Source: a virus. From it: a stretch of DNA of 40,765 nt. The notes under the pieces were generated by a model. It saw nothing but the letters and a program-made list of their open reading frames with translations, made no database searches and was not told the DNA's origin. The position numbers were made by a program, and so were the translations under genes. The stretch lies in IMG/VR virus record IMGVR_UViG_3300020201_000047, positions 1 to 40,765 of that record; one strand, written 5' to 3'. Each line of letters begins with the position of its first letter. The first letter of the stretch is position 1. Shown piece by piece: positions 5,625 through 12,191 of the stretch.

Positions 5625-6020
5625 GTGATTGCACTACGGTATGAGCACCCGACCAATGGGCAGTACAACGAGACAGTCGCGGTCCTGCCGGGCGAGCGCC
5701 GGGTGGTCGTGAACACGCAGTACCGAGCGGTATTGCCGGTTGGCGGACACATCCCAACGGTGGGCGCCCTCTTTGATGCGCACCGGACTGGCTGTCCGCA
5801 GCTGATCGTGATGGGCGGCCGTTGCACCTGCGCCGCAAACGCGGATATCATGGCCAGCGCAGGCGATTTGGTCGCCGAGGCCCGCCCGCACGGTAAATTC
5901 GGCGCCGCGCCGCGCGCCGTGCCGCTCGAGGTTCCGGCCACGGTCCCACCTACAGCGATCGGCTGGTGCGACCGCTGCGACTCGTACTGTTACGGCGACT
6001 GCACGGCGAGCGAGGCCTAG
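5625..6020 (+). CDS. cysteine-rich accessory protein
   Basis: The GTG at 5625 lies seven bases after GGAG, the same spacing as in the duplicated leader at 6681-6692, so it was preferred over the longer frame that reads through the promoter. The 131-residue product has an N-terminal beta-rich half (NETVAVLPGERRVVVNTQYRAV), a CPQL...GGRCTC segment (Cys 57, 67, 69), and a C-terminal WCDRCDSYCYGDC cluster (Cys 115, 118, 122, 126) that should bind a metal. It is first of three genes ending in a mini HTH gene. Function unknown. Confidence 0.7.
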   Translation: MIALRYEHPTNGQYNETVAVLPGERRVVVNTQYRAVLPVGGHIPTVGALFDAHRTGCPQLIVMGGRCTCAANADIMASAGDLVAEARPHGKFGAAPRAVPLEVPATVPPTAIGWCDRCDSYCYGDCTASEA

Positions 6021-6023
6021 GCG

Positions 6024-6344
6024 ATGGGCTCCAATTGCATTATCGACATGGACAACGGCATCATTGTGCTGCAGTTAACGGACGCCGTGGGCCGCCAGTA
6101 CCAACACAGCTACAACGGTCAAAGTGCGCAGTTGGCGTACGACGTGCGCGAGGCGCTCAAGCCCACGCTTGATCTGCGCGAGTGGGACGGCGATGAGACC
6201 GAGGATGACGGGTGGGTCGAGGTCGAGGATTGGATGGCCGCTTACGATATCGCGGACGTGGCAGCGATGAGCGCAAGCGACGCCGAGTCGATTGGGAGTG
6301 GCGCACTAATCGCGCTGGTCCGAGCGTTGACGACCGGCGCGTGA
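6024..6344 (+). CDS. acidic hypothetical protein
   Basis: The ATG follows the previous stop by three bases. The 106-residue protein opens with short strands (CIIDMDNGIIVLQLTD, QYQHSYNGQSAQLAYDV). It has an acidic centre (WDGDETEDDGWVEVEDW) and a C-terminal helix. Its stop overlaps the next GTG start (GTGA). No family was recognised. Its small size, acidity and early-type promoter fit an accessory or inhibitor protein, but that is only a guess. Confidence 0.7.
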   Translation: MGSNCIIDMDNGIIVLQLTDAVGRQYQHSYNGQSAQLAYDVREALKPTLDLREWDGDETEDDGWVEVEDWMAAYDIADVAAMSASDAESIGSGALIALVRALTTGA

Positions 6345-6553
6345 CCGACCCCCGCGCCCAGCTCTCGGCCCTCCACCTGCAATCCGGCCTCTCGCTCCGC
6401 GAATTCGCGCGGCGAGTGATGGGCCGAAATGAGCGATCCCTGCGCGATTGGCTCGGCGGCCGACCGATGCCCGCGGATCAAGCGGCCTGGGTCGCGCGCG
6501 TGGCGTCCGTCGACGTGACCGATACCACGATTACCGTCCGCGTCGCGCGCTAG
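6341..6553 (+). CDS. mini helix-turn-helix protein at operon end
   Basis: The GTG start overlaps the previous stop. The 70-residue product contains LSLREFARRV, then MGRNERSLRDWLGG (HTH, about 17-40), and a tail VARVASVDVTDTTITVRV. The recognition helix and the tail resemble those of the 170-residue regulator at 3999-4511, so the two probably share ancestry. It is the third and last gene of the operon driven from 5536. It may repress its own promoter or the duplicated one at 6603, whose -35 lies 50 bases downstream of the stop. Confidence 0.75.
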   Translation: MTDPRAQLSALHLQSGLSLREFARRVMGRNERSLRDWLGGRPMPADQAAWVARVASVDVTDTTITVRVAR

Positions 6554-6562
6554 CGAAGCCGC

Positions 6563-6583
6563 TATGCACGCGGTTCGTGCATA
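6563..6583. promoter_or_regulatory. inverted repeat upstream of the second duplicated promoter
   Basis: TATGCACG-CGGTT-CGTGCATA, with perfect 8-bp arms, ends 20 bases before the -35 box at 6603. The half-site (GTGCAT/ATGCAC) also makes up the inverted repeats of R1, so one regulator may bind both places. Confidence 0.6.
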
Positions 6584-6602
6584 TGTATTTACGATTCCCC
6601 CA

Positions 6603-6631
6603 TTGCGGAATACATGCCGCTGGTGTATACT
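6603..6631 (+). promoter_or_regulatory. sigma-70 promoter, copy 2 of the duplicated promoter/leader
   Basis: TTGCGG, a 17-base spacer and TATACT, with both boxes and spacer length the same as at 5536. The spacers differ at only a few bases near the -10. Confidence 0.85.
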
Positions 6632-6634
6632 TCT

Positions 6635-6680
6635 GGTGTGGGGCAACCGGCTCCACACCACCACTCACAGGGCTTCGCCC
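6635..6680 (+). other. two-hairpin 5' leader, copy 2
   Basis: GGTGTGGGGC (6635-6644) pairs with GCTCCACACC (6650-6659) around a five-base loop, followed by GGGC-TTC-GCCC (6670-6680) and GGAG. Loop sequences differ from copy 1 while the stems are kept. Confidence 0.65.
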
Positions 6681-6691
6681 GGAGATAGCAA

Positions 6692-6961
6692 ATGACACAG
6701 ACCACGAAACTCACCGTCAACCAAGCGATCGTCATCCAAGCGATCGAACGCGCAAACACCCTACTGGCGATCACGGGCGACGGCTACGCACACGCAAAAA
6801 CACTCGCGGAAATTATCGCGCGCCACGAAGGCACGCGCCGTGCATTGCATCGGTACGCAAACGGCATTGTGCGGGTTGGCATTTACGACAAGTCCGGCGC
6901 GCTGATCGCGGATTTTCACGGGACGGAGTCGGATCTCCACATCGCCTCCGGAGAGGGCTGA
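6692..6961 (+). CDS. small hypothetical protein
   Basis: The ATG lies seven bases after GGAG. The 89-residue product has a helical first half (VNQAIVIQAIERANTLLAI, AKTLAEIIARHEGTRRALHRY) and a beta end (GIVRVGIYDKSGALIADFHG). No motif of known function was seen. It is first in the operon with the PLD-like and P27-like genes, so it may act with them or be an unrelated cargo gene. Confidence 0.7.
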   Translation: MTQTTKLTVNQAIVIQAIERANTLLAITGDGYAHAKTLAEIIARHEGTRRALHRYANGIVRVGIYDKSGALIADFHGTESDLHIASGEG

Positions 6962-6964
6962 GCC

Positions 6965-7594
6965 GTGGGCGTCCCATCAGCCATTACCACGCGCCGACAA
7001 CGCGCCGTCGAAAGTTTTCAGACCGCTGCGGAATGCATCGGCACGATTGAACCGGGCGCCTCGCTATTTGCGATCACGCGCGGCCAATTCTCCATGATCG
7101 ACGCTATTCTCGCCTGCCTCGACCAAACGGGGCCGGCGCACGTCTCGCTCTGGACCTGGACCATCGCGGAATATGAAATCGAGTGCATGGAGCGGCTGCA
7201 GAACGATGGCCGGCTGACCGGCGGCACGCTCGTCATTGATCACGGGGTGCGCAGGGTGCGCAAAAACGAAATCATCAAACAGTGGCAAGAAAATTTCGGA
7301 CCCGACTCCGTGCGCTACGTCGTGAATCACTCGAAAATCGCCACGATTGAAAACGAACGATTCCGGTTACTGTTGCGTGGCTCGATGAACCTCAATTTTA
7401 ATCCGCGATTCGAACAATTCGACCTGACCGAAGGTGGCGCCGATTTCGATCTGGTGAAACGCATCGAGGGCGAGCTGCCGATCCTCCCGCACTCCGTGAG
7501 CGGGGAAGACGTCTACAAGGCCAGCAAAGTCGCGAACGCCTTCGCGCCCGAGCAACTCGCCATGTTTTCGGGGGCGAAAGTATGGGCAAAATAG
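6965..7594 (+). CDS. phospholipase D-superfamily nuclease-like protein
   Basis: The GTG start follows a GGAGAGGG ribosome site. The 209-residue protein has one HxK motif, NHSKIATIEN at about residues 121-130, followed by RGSMNLNFNPRFEQFD (138-153). This is the H-x-K-x4-(D/E)...G-S-x-N layout of the PLD superfamily. The usual Asp of the HKD motif is replaced by Glu or Asn. A single motif suggests it works as a dimer, as in Nuc-type nucleases. It overlaps the P27-like gene by 13 bases, so the two products probably act together on phage or host DNA. Nuclease activity is inferred. Confidence 0.75.
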   Translation: MGVPSAITTRRQRAVESFQTAAECIGTIEPGASLFAITRGQFSMIDAILACLDQTGPAHVSLWTWTIAEYEIECMERLQNDGRLTGGTLVIDHGVRRVRKNEIIKQWQENFGPDSVRYVVNHSKIATIENERFRLLLRGSMNLNFNPRFEQFDLTEGGADFDLVKRIEGELPILPHSVSGEDVYKASKVANAFAPEQLAMFSGAKVWAK

Positions 7595-7854
7595 ACATTC
7601 TGGCGGAGCTGCAAAAAGACAACCTCCACGCGTCCGCGATCGCGCTCAAAGTGTTTGCCGACGCGCTCGGCGTGTACGAGGAGGCGTCCCGCAATGTCGC
7701 GCAACACGGGGCGATCGTGATGCACCCGCGCACGGGCGCCCCCATGGAAAATCCGTACCTGAAAATACAGACCGCAAAAGGGGCGGTTATTGCAAAAATG
7801 CGGACAATAGAAGCGAAGCGGGTCCTTGTGCTGCTCCAGCGCGAACCCGTGTAA
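7582..7854 (+). CDS. P27-family-like terminase small subunit homologue
   Basis: This 90-residue protein reads ILAELQKDNLHASAIALKVFADALGVYEEASRNV, then GAIVMHPRTGAPMENPYLKIQTAK. That resembles the core of P27-type small terminases: a helix pair, the G-x-x-x-x-H/N-P-x-x-G-x-x-x-x-N-P loop and a following helix. It is shorter than usual (commonly 120-150 residues). It sits about 32 kb from the large terminase, which has its own small-subunit-like partner. It is translationally coupled to the PLD-like gene. It may be a specialised DNA-binding partner of that nuclease rather than a packaging protein; family assignment is from memory. Confidence 0.65.
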   Translation: MGKIDILAELQKDNLHASAIALKVFADALGVYEEASRNVAQHGAIVMHPRTGAPMENPYLKIQTAKGAVIAKMRTIEAKRVLVLLQREPV

Positions 7855-7871
7855 CGCAAAAAGCGGCGCCG

Positions 7872-8147
7872 CTACGCTCCTTCTACGCTCAAAAATCTGC
7901 CCCCTGTAGGGCACAACACTTGAGGTAATACCCGCGCGTGCATATGCATTATTGCTAATGCACGCGTTTCCCGGTCCCCTTGGTACACCATCACGATACC
8001 ACCCGGATTGGTCCGCTGCCATTCGCGCGTGTAGCGTCTGGCTCGTTCGGACTTGCCCGGCGTCCGATTGCCGACCATCAGCAGGCCGCGTGATTCCTGG
8101 ATGCTGGCCTTCCGCCGCTTCGCGCGGCGGGCTTGGCGGGCGGTCAT
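7872..8147 (-). CDS. basic hypothetical protein, 3' end altered by repeat R1
   Basis: The ATG overlaps the stop of the upstream gene (ATGA). The 91-residue product has a very basic N-terminus (MTARQARRAKRRKAS), then RTPGKSERARRYTREWQRTN. Its residues from about 58 to 73 (DRETRALAIMHMHARV) are encoded by repeat R1. The same peptide is encoded by R1 copy 1, where no such gene exists. The natural C-terminus may therefore have been replaced by repeat insertion or recombination. It is the last gene of the long minus-strand late operon. Function unknown. Confidence 0.55.
   Translation of the reverse strand: MTARQARRAKRRKASIQESRGLLMVGNRTPGKSERARRYTREWQRTNPGGIVMVYQGDRETRALAIMHMHARVLPQVLCPTGGRFLSVEGA
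7930..7976. repeat. dispersed repeat R1, copy 2
   Basis: 47 bp identical to 5408-5454, including the nested inverted repeats. Here it lies inside the 3' part of a minus-strand gene. Confidence 0.85.
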
Positions 8148-8455
8148 GGATTCGCCAAAAAACGGCGCATATACACCACGGCATCACGCATCGGCCACTG
8201 CACCGAGTTTTCGTACTGAGCGCGGAGCCATTCGACGGCGCGGTGTTTGTGCAAGTCGCGCACGGTGATCGTGTGCGCATTCGCGCGCGTGACGCGCTGT
8301 AGGCGGTCGCCGTCCAGAGTGGGGAGCGTCATGACGGTACCGCGCTCAATGGCGAGCGTCATTGTTCTGACAGAGGTCGTATCCGACAGGGCGTTATAGT
8401 CGCAAGCGTGCGACACCACGTAGACCATTCGCTGATTACCATTCCCGTCAACCAC
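8144..8455 (-). CDS. hypothetical protein next to repeat R2
   Basis: The GTG at 8455 has a GAAGG ribosome site seven bases upstream. The frame is open further upstream through repeat R2 but has no ATG/GTG/TTG there. The 103-residue product includes YVVSHACDYNAL, TMTLAIERGTVMTLPTLDGDRLQRV and a helical end HRAVEWLRAQYENSVQWPMRDAVVYM. No family was recognised. It is coupled to the next gene by ATGA. The 173 bases before it (8456-8628) hold R2 and a CCGACG/CGTCGG inverted repeat. Confidence 0.55.
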   Translation of the reverse strand: MVDGNGNQRMVYVVSHACDYNALSDTTSVRTMTLAIERGTVMTLPTLDGDRLQRVTRANAHTITVRDLHKHRAVEWLRAQYENSVQWPMRDAVVYMRRFLANP

Positions 8456-8565
8456 CGAAACACCTTCCCGTGTTGATGTGGCCAGCTCCGACGTAGTGCT
8501 AGATACACCCGTCGGGGGCGACTCTCTAATACTAGCGGTTATTTCGGATTGGACCAGCGCGGTCA

Positions 8566-8614
8566 GGTCAGGTCGGTACGACCAGTCGGCTCGCGGCGTA
8601 CTCCAGAGCCACCG
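8566..8614. repeat. dispersed repeat R2, copy 2
   Basis: 49 bp identical to 5451-5499, in the gap between two minus-strand genes. It is preceded by an extra GGTCA, giving a short GGTCA-GGTCA-GGTCG run. Confidence 0.85.
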
Positions 8615-8628
8615 CGACCCGCACGGCG

Positions 8629-9006
8629 TCACCCGGGCGCAGGCGTAACGAGATCGAACAGACTCCACGGCGCCCAGATTGTTTTGCGCTCGTCTCCGTC
8701 CGCCATCTCCACGGAGATCAGCGTCGCCGAGCGACCGAGGATCGGCGTAGACTGGTCGGCCGACAGCCCGCGCCGCAGCACCTGGCGCCCTATGGTCCAG
8801 TCGGCCGGTACGTCCGGCATCATCTGAGGCGGCAGCGTCCCGGTATCGGCCGCGCCGGTTGGCGCGTTCGGAAATTGGAGGGTGCCGTTGGGCAGCTTCC
8901 GTACGTGGTCCGCGACCGACTGAATCATGGGCAGCAGCTCGGCACGTAATTGGGCGACGGTTTGTCGTTTCATGGGTGGTGGGCGAGAGAAAACAGCGGG
9001 GGTCAT
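8629..9006 (-). CDS. hypothetical phage protein
   Basis: The ATG at 9006 overlaps the previous stop (TAATG); an internal ATG at 8973 has no ribosome site. The 125-residue protein has a helical start (QTVAQLRAELLPMIQSVADHV). Its second half is beta-rich and Trp-containing (ADWTIGRQVL, LISVEMADGDERKTIWAPWSL), ending close to R2. It lies in the operon with the HELAH and metallophosphoesterase genes. No function assigned. Confidence 0.65.
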   Translation of the reverse strand: MTPAVFSRPPPMKRQTVAQLRAELLPMIQSVADHVRKLPNGTLQFPNAPTGAADTGTLPPQMMPDVPADWTIGRQVLRRGLSADQSTPILGRSATLISVEMADGDERKTIWAPWSLFDLVTPAPG

Positions 9007-9311
9007 TATCCAAACTTTTCGCGCATCCGGGCGACGGAGAGCGCATCACACAGGGCTTCGACCAGGTCGTCCTGAATGCCGTTGCTCAGGCCGGAATCGT
9101 CGAGCGCCACATGCGCGAGCTCATGATAATATATCTTCCACGCGTGCCGTGGGGTGCATGTCGAGTCTACGGTAATCGTGCGGGTGTGCTCTTCCCACAG
9201 CCCCCACGCCTCTACGCCGCGCTCCATCAGCGGCGTGCGCCGGATGACCGTGACCGGGCCACCGGGCGCCATGGCTTCTTTCGGCAGCGTCGGGTATTTG
9301 CGAGGAGCCAT
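9006..9311 (-). CDS. HExxH zinc metallopeptidase-like phage protein
   Basis: This 101-residue protein contains YYHELAHVALDD (HELAH at about residues 66-70), the zinc-binding HExxH of gluzincin/ImmA-IrrE-type peptidases. A downstream E-A-L-C-D-A in a helix may supply the third ligand. The ATG overlaps the metallophosphoesterase stop (TGATG). Small phage HExxH proteins of this size are often annotated near structural or late genes. A role in processing or in cleaving a host regulator is possible. Substrate unknown. Confidence 0.75.
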   Translation of the reverse strand: MAPRKYPTLPKEAMAPGGPVTVIRRTPLMERGVEAWGLWEEHTRTITVDSTCTPRHAWKIYYHELAHVALDDSGLSNGIQDDLVEALCDALSVARMREKFG

Positions 9312-10690
9312 CACGCCGCCACCAGCGCGGTGTGAATATCCGTCTCTCCGTACGCGCGATGGAACGCAAATCCCTCGGCCCCTTTCAAATTCCCGACGTA
9401 CCCGAGCTGATGATGCCAAGAATCCGTGCCACTCAGCGAGCGGCAGCGCCGGATGGTGACGCCCACTTCTTCATGGACATCGCTGGTGAGCGGGCGCACG
9501 ACCGCGCGGTGTGTTTTCGCTTTGAGCGTGTGCAGGTGGCCCGTCAGCCAGACGCGGCAGGTAGTCACGGCCCACGCCTCTTTCGCTTCGTGCGCCATGA
9601 GCATCGGCAATTTCTCGTCTTTCTCTTTGTCGCCGTGCGTCAAGCCAATCAAACAGCAGCCCCATTGCTGATAGTGGCGCAAGCGGTCCGGGTTCACCAC
9701 CTCGACATCATCCGTGAGCGCGTACATCGCGGCCAGCACTTCGCCGGCGTGCCATGTTTGCACGGTGTCGTGATTGCCCGGTTTAATCCATACGGAGACA
9801 GGGGCAATCCCACGCCATCCTTCAATCACTTCGCGCAACAGTGAGACCCCCGCACGAAACACTTTGCGGTAGCGCCCATCCACCTCTTGCGGCGTGCCGG
9901 CCGTCGTGGTGTTGCTCGTGTTGTCGGCCGTGAAAAAGTCGTCGCCCACGATCAGCGCGACTTTTTCCGGACGCAACCCCGCAGCCCGTTGCATCAAATG
10001 CCGATGCGACTGACGCACGCGCTCGAGCGCAATGTGCAGATCGTAATGCTCGCTTGTTTCGGGCGCCCACGCCATTTTCCCCAGGTGGGGCTCTCCCATG
10101 GTGGCGACGTAGAGATAGCCGCTCTCGGTGGCGTGTCGCGAAATCGGGCGCAGCGGTTTGATGTGCCGCTTGAGCCCATCGATCAGCCCACGGCGTGCGT
10201 GCACGGGCGCCTGACTCCGCCGTCTGAACGCCGCTTTGACTTGATACAGCGTGCGCGGCTCGGCCACCGTGCCGCCGCCCCAGGCGTTGCACGTGAAGCC
10301 CACGACCTCCCACAACAACGCATTGACTTCGCAAATGGTACATAAATCTTCGAGCGTGCGCACGGGCTCGAAGAGCATTTGCGTGAGCGTCGCGCGCTCG
10401 CCTCGGTCGGCCACCGACCATTCGCGTGTGCGCGGCCCCTCTGCTTTCGCAGTGACGGCGGCTTCCAGCGGTCTGTGCACGCGAATTGGACACCGCCCTA
10501 ACGGCAGTGCCCCCCTCGCCCGGAGCGCCGTGACTTTGAGTTCCACGCTGGCGAACGTGCGGCCAAGGTGCCGCGCCACTTCTGCCGTGGGCGTGTGCGC
10601 GCTTTTGAGCTGTGCGAGCGTCGCCACGTCCGTGTCCGTCCATGGCCGCTTCGGGCCGCGCGCGCCGGTCCCGCCGGGGCGATGCGTCAT
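9311..10690 (-). CDS. metallophosphoesterase with N-terminal Myb/SANT-like DNA-binding domain
   Basis: The ATG at 10690 overlaps the previous stop (ATGA); upstream codons look random. The 459-residue protein begins with a Myb/SANT-like helix-turn-helix (about 16-60, RPWTDTDVATLAQLK, then VARHLGRTFASVELK). The C-terminal domain carries the calcineurin-like metal-site motifs: MGEPHLG (199-204), VGDDFF (248-253), PGNHD (304-308), THGD (351-354) and TGHLH (383-387). The first Asp of the usual DxH is Glu here. Related enzymes are DNA nucleases (SbcD/Mre11) or phosphatases. Fusion with a DNA-binding domain favours a nuclease or DNA-repair role. Confidence 0.85.
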   Translation of the reverse strand: MTHRPGGTGARGPKRPWTDTDVATLAQLKSAHTPTAEVARHLGRTFASVELKVTALRARGALPLGRCPIRVHRPLEAAVTAKAEGPRTREWSVADRGERATLTQMLFEPVRTLEDLCTICEVNALLWEVVGFTCNAWGGGTVAEPRTLYQVKAAFRRRSQAPVHARRGLIDGLKRHIKPLRPISRHATESGYLYVATMGEPHLGKMAWAPETSEHYDLHIALERVRQSHRHLMQRAAGLRPEKVALIVGDDFFTADNTSNTTTAGTPQEVDGRYRKVFRAGVSLLREVIEGWRGIAPVSVWIKPGNHDTVQTWHAGEVLAAMYALTDDVEVVNPDRLRHYQQWGCCLIGLTHGDKEKDEKLPMLMAHEAKEAWAVTTCRVWLTGHLHTLKAKTHRAVVRPLTSDVHEEVGVTIRRCRSLSGTDSWHHQLGYVGNLKGAEGFAFHRAYGETDIHTALVAA

Positions 10691-10911
10691 CCGGCGCGTC
10701 TCAACCCCGCCAAGGGGAGGGGCGCAATCACTTGGCGACAATGACGGCATCGCCCTTTCTTGTGCGTCCTCCATTCGCGACAATGCGGACAGCGGGCGAG
10801 AGTTTCCGACGTACTCGGTCCGCACGGCCGCGCCTGTCGCATCCGGTCCTCGCGGTCTTCCGTGTGCTGAAGCTCCGCGCGGGTGAGTGCCACCGCCGGC
10901 GCTACCCGCAC
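10687..10911 (-). CDS. small zinc-ribbon protein
   Basis: This 74-residue protein has a C-terminal CPHC-x10-CRHC zinc ribbon (ARCPHCREWRTHKKGRCRHC). The chosen GTG at 10911 has GAGGG upstream. Its stop overlaps the metallophosphoesterase start, so the two are probably made together. It may bind nucleic acid or the phosphoesterase. Confidence 0.65.
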   Translation of the reverse strand: MRVAPAVALTRAELQHTEDREDRMRQARPCGPSTSETLARCPHCREWRTHKKGRCRHCRQVIAPLPLAGLRRAG

Positions 10912-10933
10912 GCGCCGCCCTCGTCTATCAGGC

Positions 10934-11308
10934 TCATGCCGCCAGCGCTTCGCGCTTCTCGTACCACGCGCCGGTGGCGAAGTCGCGCGAGCTCGCCGGG
11001 ACGATCATGATGAGGTACGGCGGCGCGCTAGGCATCGTGAAGAGTCCGTTCAGCAGCGCATACGTCAAATTGGCAGCGGGAATCGAGACCTCCCAAATGC
11101 CGCTTGCGCCGGAGTAGGCGACGGTGCACGTCAGCGCCGCGTCGGCCGTGGTCGCGTTGTGCGCGTTCGTGGTGGCGAAAAAGCATTGCGGGGGCGTGCC
11201 GACGACCGTGTACGGGATTTCATCGCCGTTCGTGTCGGTGGTGTTAAACGTTATTGGCATGAAAAATTTGCACGCCACGTAGAGCGTCGGAATGACGGAG
11301 AGCGCCAT
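10934..11308 (-). CDS. phage protein, probable virion component
   Basis: The 124-residue product is beta-rich with many short Thr/Ala strands (MPITFNTTDTNGDEIPYTVVG, ALTCTVAYSGASGIWEVSIPA). It resembles small tail-appendage proteins and has no catalytic motif. It lies downstream of the host-range genes in the same operon, 22 bases before the zinc-ribbon gene. Structural role inferred from context only. Confidence 0.65.
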   Translation of the reverse strand: MALSVIPTLYVACKFFMPITFNTTDTNGDEIPYTVVGTPPQCFFATTNAHNATTADAALTCTVAYSGASGIWEVSIPAANLTYALLNGLFTMPSAPPYLIMIVPASSRDFATGAWYEKREALAA

Positions 11309-11317
11309 CGGTGTACC

Positions 11318-11521
11318 TCAGCGAATGAATTTGATTTTGGGCCGCGTGTCGACCTGGTGGTCCACGACGGCCGACGTGTCATGACGCGGAGACACCAGCG
11401 CGCCCGAGTAGCGCTGCTCTCCGAGCCGCGCGAAAATGAGGGTATCGGCGCCGGCGACCGCACCGGTGCCGAAATAGCCCACGCCGAAATACCCCGCGCC
11501 GACAAACCCTGCGCCGTACAT
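11318..11521 (-). CDS. small Gly/Phe/Tyr-rich phage protein
   Basis: The ATG at 11521 follows the upstream stop by two bases. The 67-residue protein starts with MYGAGFVGAGYFGVGYFGTG, a repetitive aromatic-glycine stretch typical of short tail or fibre-associated proteins. It then has a polar second half ending in KIKFIR. Its place among host-range genes supports a virion role. Confidence 0.65.
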   Translation of the reverse strand: MYGAGFVGAGYFGVGYFGTGAVAGADTLIFARLGEQRYSGALVSPRHDTSAVVDHQVDTRPKIKFIR

Positions 11522-11523
11522 CG

Positions 11524-12186
11524 CTAGCGGACGCTGCCGGCCGTGAGCGTCACCGACGAGCGGTTGCCGATCCCGTCCGTCGTGGCGGCGATCGCGTTGG
11601 CGTTGTCGGCGAGATTGCGGAACACCGGCGATGTCGGCAACCCGCTGGCCTTCGCCAGCGACACGCAGGCCATCAGCGCCGTGATCTCCTCGAAAGTAAG
11701 GGACCCCATTTTCGCATTGTAGACGCGCGCGAAAATGGCCGCGACGATTTCCGTCACCGCGTCGGTGGCGAGCGCGCTCGCGGTCACCGTGTTCGCCGCC
11801 ATGCTGGTGACATTGACGTCGGCCGAATATGCGGCGCGCGGATCGCTGCCTGTAATCTCCACCGTGCAGTGGGACCATGCGACATCCGCAATCCCACTGA
11901 TTTTGAAGGTCACGTTATCGACGCCCGCCAGCAACGCGGCGTCCGGCCCGTCCAGCCGGTATACGCCGGCGCCGACGTGCACGAACCCGCCGCTGCTCCA
12001 CGCGCCTGATGGCGTCTGTGTGACTAGCGTGATCGCGACGGCCGCCGCGCCGTTGCGCACATACTGCGCGACAATGGTCGCGGTGTTAAACAGCCCCGCG
12101 GTATACGGCAGACTAGTAGAAATCGTCTCGGCGCGAAAATAAAATGGCTTGCTGGTCGCACCTCCAGCGTAGGATGTATCAACCAT
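11524..12186 (-). CDS. probable tail appendage protein
   Basis: The ATG at 12186 (MVDTSYAGG) is chosen because upstream codons look non-coding. The 220-residue protein has an N-terminal beta-sandwich-like region (KPFYFRAETISTSLPYT, VYRLDGPDAALLAGVDNVTFKISG). Its C-terminal part is helical (AVTEIVAAIFARVYNAKMG). The pattern matches tail or baseplate appendage proteins seen after tail hub genes. No enzyme motif. Confidence 0.7.
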   Translation of the reverse strand: MVDTSYAGGATSKPFYFRAETISTSLPYTAGLFNTATIVAQYVRNGAAAVAITLVTQTPSGAWSSGGFVHVGAGVYRLDGPDAALLAGVDNVTFKISGIADVAWSHCTVEITGSDPRAAYSADVNVTSMAANTVTASALATDAVTEIVAAIFARVYNAKMGSLTFEEITALMACVSLAKASGLPTSPVFRNLADNANAIAATTDGIGNRSSVTLTAGSVR

Positions 12187-12191
12187 GGCAA

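Noticed and set aside
5401-5838. Minus-strand 145-codon frame reading through R1, R2 and a promoter
   Set aside because: It overlaps two plus-strand promoter elements and the 5625-6020 gene; only its last 30 residues matter, because they match peptides encoded by the right-hand copies of R1 and R2.
5408-8614. R1/R2 as integrase attachment sites or an insertion sequence
   Set aside because: No integrase or transposase is near, there are no terminal inverted repeats bounding an element, and no target-site duplication was seen.
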